6,232 nucleotides of DNA, from NCBI GenBank assembly GCA_023438115.1, contig JAEZEB010000370.1, positions 1 through 6,232 on the forward strand, written 5' to 3'. Of the stretch, positions 4,890 through 6,232 are shown one piece after another. The DNA is from Pseudomonadota bacterium (GTDB lineage Bacteria > Pseudomonadota > Gammaproteobacteria > Burkholderiales > Burkholderiaceae_C). The translations under genes and the position numbers were made by a program. The notes under the pieces are model-generated. The model saw only the letters and a list, made by a program, of their open reading frames with translations. It was not told the origin of the DNA and ran no database searches. The stretch's first letter is position 1, and each line of letters starts with the position of its first letter.

Positions 4890-6011
4890 ATGGATTTGCG
4901 CATGCGCATCGTCGCCGCGGCAGCGGCGCTGTTCGCCGGATCGGCCCTCGCGGCCGGGCCGGCCGTCGTCAGCGGGCCCGGCGAGAACCCGGCCTGCTTC
5001 AAGCCCTGGGACAGCAGCACCAAGTTCTTCCAGTGGCCCGCGAAGAAGGGACCCTACCGCCTCGCGCTGGCCAACGGCTTCGTCGGCAACACCTGGCGCA
5101 TCCAGATGATCAAGATGGCCAAGGCCTACGCGGCCACGCCCGAGATGGCCTCGCAGCTCAAGGAGTTCAAGATCGTCTCCACCGGCACCGACGTGGCGGC
5201 GCAGATCGCGGCGATCGACAACTTCATCAACTCGGGCTACGACGCCATCGTCACGATCGCCGTCAACCCGACCGCCTTCGCCCCGGTGATCCGGCGCGCC
5301 AACGCCAAGGGCGTGGTCATCGTGCCCTTCGACAACGTCCTCGACAGCACCGACGTGATGATGGTCAACGAGGACCAGCTCGCCATCGGCCAGCAATCGG
5401 GCGAGTGGCTGGTGAAGAACATCCCGGCCAGGACCGGCAAGCTGCTGGAAGTGCGCGGGGTGCCCGGCAACTCGGTGGACCGCGACCGGCACCTGGGCTT
5501 CCGCAAGGTGGTCGAGGGCGCCGGCAACAAGTTCGAGGTGGTCGAGGTCGTCGGCAACTGGGACGACGGCACCGCGCAGAAGGCCGTGGCCGATGCGGTG
5601 GCGGTGCACAAGCAGTTCGCGGGCATGTTCGTGCAGGGCGGCTCCACCGGCGCGGTGCGGGCGCTGATCGACGCCAAGCATCCGATGATCCCCGTGGCGG
5701 GCGAAGCGGAGAACGGCTTCCGCAAGCTCTGCGCCGAGCGCGCCAAGGACGGCCTGCTGTGCGCCTCGCTAGGCCAGTCGCCCGGCCTGGTGGCGATCTC
5801 GATGAAGGCCGCCGTGACGGCGCTGCAGGGCAAGCCGATGCCGCAGATGATCTCCGTGCCCATCCCGACGGCCGTGCACCCCGAGTTCAAGGCGGGCGTC
5901 AACTACTTCCCGGACCTCACCGACAACTTCTTCACCAGCACCGACTTCCCGCCGTGCGGCGTGAACCTCAAGGCGACGGACATCATGTCGCGGGACGAGA
6001 AGAACAACTGA
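4890..6011 (+). CDS. Periplasmic sugar-type ABC transporter substrate-binding protein (CUT2/RbsB-like)
   Basis: 373 residues. Residues 1-21 are a Sec signal peptide (MDLRMRIVAAAAALFAGSALA, cut before AG), so the mature protein is periplasmic. The mature part has the type 1 periplasmic-binding fold of the RbsB/Peripla_BP_4 group: YRLALANGFVGNTWRIQMIK (56-75) forms the first strand and helix, then AAIDNFINSGYDAIVTIAVNP, VVIVPFDNVLD, KLLEVRGVPGNSVDRDRHLGF, GMFVQGGSTGAVRALID and the C-terminal lobe. The mature protein has exactly four cysteines, C36, C281, C291 and C356, which may form disulfides in the periplasm. The ATPase gene follows 11 bases later, as in ribose/galactose-type operons. The natural ligand cannot be read from the sequence; it could be a sugar, polyol or another small polar metabolite. 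The start is fixed by AGGAGG. Confidence 0.9.
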   Translation: MDLRMRIVAAAAALFAGSALAAGPAVVSGPGENPACFKPWDSSTKFFQWPAKKGPYRLALANGFVGNTWRIQMIKMAKAYAATPEMASQLKEFKIVSTGTDVAAQIAAIDNFINSGYDAIVTIAVNPTAFAPVIRRANAKGVVIVPFDNVLDSTDVMMVNEDQLAIGQQSGEWLVKNIPARTGKLLEVRGVPGNSVDRDRHLGFRKVVEGAGNKFEVVEVVGNWDDGTAQKAVADAVAVHKQFAGMFVQGGSTGAVRALIDAKHPMIPVAGEAENGFRKLCAERAKDGLLCASLGQSPGLVAISMKAAVTALQGKPMPQMISVPIPTAVHPEFKAGVNYFPDLTDNFFTSTDFPPCGVNLKATDIMSRDEKNN

Positions 6012-6022
6012 CGCGCGCGGCC

Positions 6023-6232
6023 GTGGCGGATCCCGTCCTGCAGCTGGTCGAGGTCTCCAAGCGCTACGGCGGCGTGCGCGCGCTGGAGCGCGCGAGCTTC
6101 GCCTGCCACGCCGGCCGCATCCACGCGCTGCTGGGCGAGAACGGCGCGGGCAAATCCACGCTGATCAAGGTCCTCGGCGGCATCTACATCGCCGAGGAGG
6201 GCGAGATCTTCATCGACGGAAAGCCCGTGGCG
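6023..6232 (+). CDS. Sugar ABC transporter ATPase, N-terminal part (RbsA/MglA type, partial)
   Basis: The first 70 codons of an ABC ATPase, open to the window end. VLQLVEVSKRYGGVRALERASF is the typical A-loop region (Y15). Walker A is GENGAGKST at residues 38-46, followed by LIKVLGGIYIAEEGEIFIDGKPV, the wording typical of the first domain of two-domain RbsA/MglA/XylG ATPases of about 500 residues. Q-loop, signature and Walker B motifs lie beyond the edge. I chose GTG at 6023 as start; no ATG lies between the preceding stop and Walker A, and there is no Shine-Dalgarno, so it is probably translationally coupled to the binding-protein gene 11 bases upstream. It hydrolyses ATP at the inner membrane to drive uptake; permease genes should follow. 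Confidence 0.9.
   Translation, partial: MADPVLQLVEVSKRYGGVRALERASFACHAGRIHALLGENGAGKSTLIKVLGGIYIAEEGEIFIDGKPVA

Overview
This window reads as ordinary, GC-rich chromosome of a Burkholderiales-type betaproteobacterium, probably Comamonadaceae-like (Ramlibacter/Variovorax). That placement is inferred from high G+C at third codon positions, the folC-dedD gene pair, the ppnP-argG pair, and TAAAAT/TAAACT-like -10 boxes; no rRNA or other phylogenetic marker is present. I see no insertion sequence, phage gene, tRNA, rRNA, CRISPR array or defence module.

Layout. On the minus strand, positions 1637 down to 1 carry folC (bifunctional folate synthase) followed nine bases later by the N-terminal part of a DedD-like SPOR-domain cell-division protein that leaves the window. 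A 40-base gap separates folC from a divergent small ArsC/Spx (YffB)-type thioredoxin-fold gene at 1678-2034. Next is a monocistronic-looking gene for an exported glycine-zipper envelope protein with a Tyr-Pro repeat and a His/Arg tail (2152-2874). It has its own promoter region with a striking TTTAC-type repeat, and it ends in a strong intrinsic terminator. A likely two-gene operon follows, ppnP (nucleoside phosphorylase) and argG (argininosuccinate synthase, long form), again closed by a strong terminator. After a 235-base intergenic region with a palindromic element, a -10-like box and a perfect Shine-Dalgarno comes a CUT2-type sugar ABC transporter locus: a periplasmic binding protein (4890-6011) and the start of its ATPase, cut by the window edge.

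How the genes relate. The window joins several unrelated housekeeping units: folate polyglutamylation and cell division; a redox-fold protein; an envelope protein; nucleoside salvage with arginine biosynthesis; and sugar-type uptake. The best leads are regulatory or protein-level: a CpxR-box-like GTAAA-N6-GTAAA element before the envelope protein gene, a possible leaderless arsC-like mRNA, the His-rich tail, and the structured leader plus upstream palindrome of the transporter operon. I did not find a convincing new biological system here.
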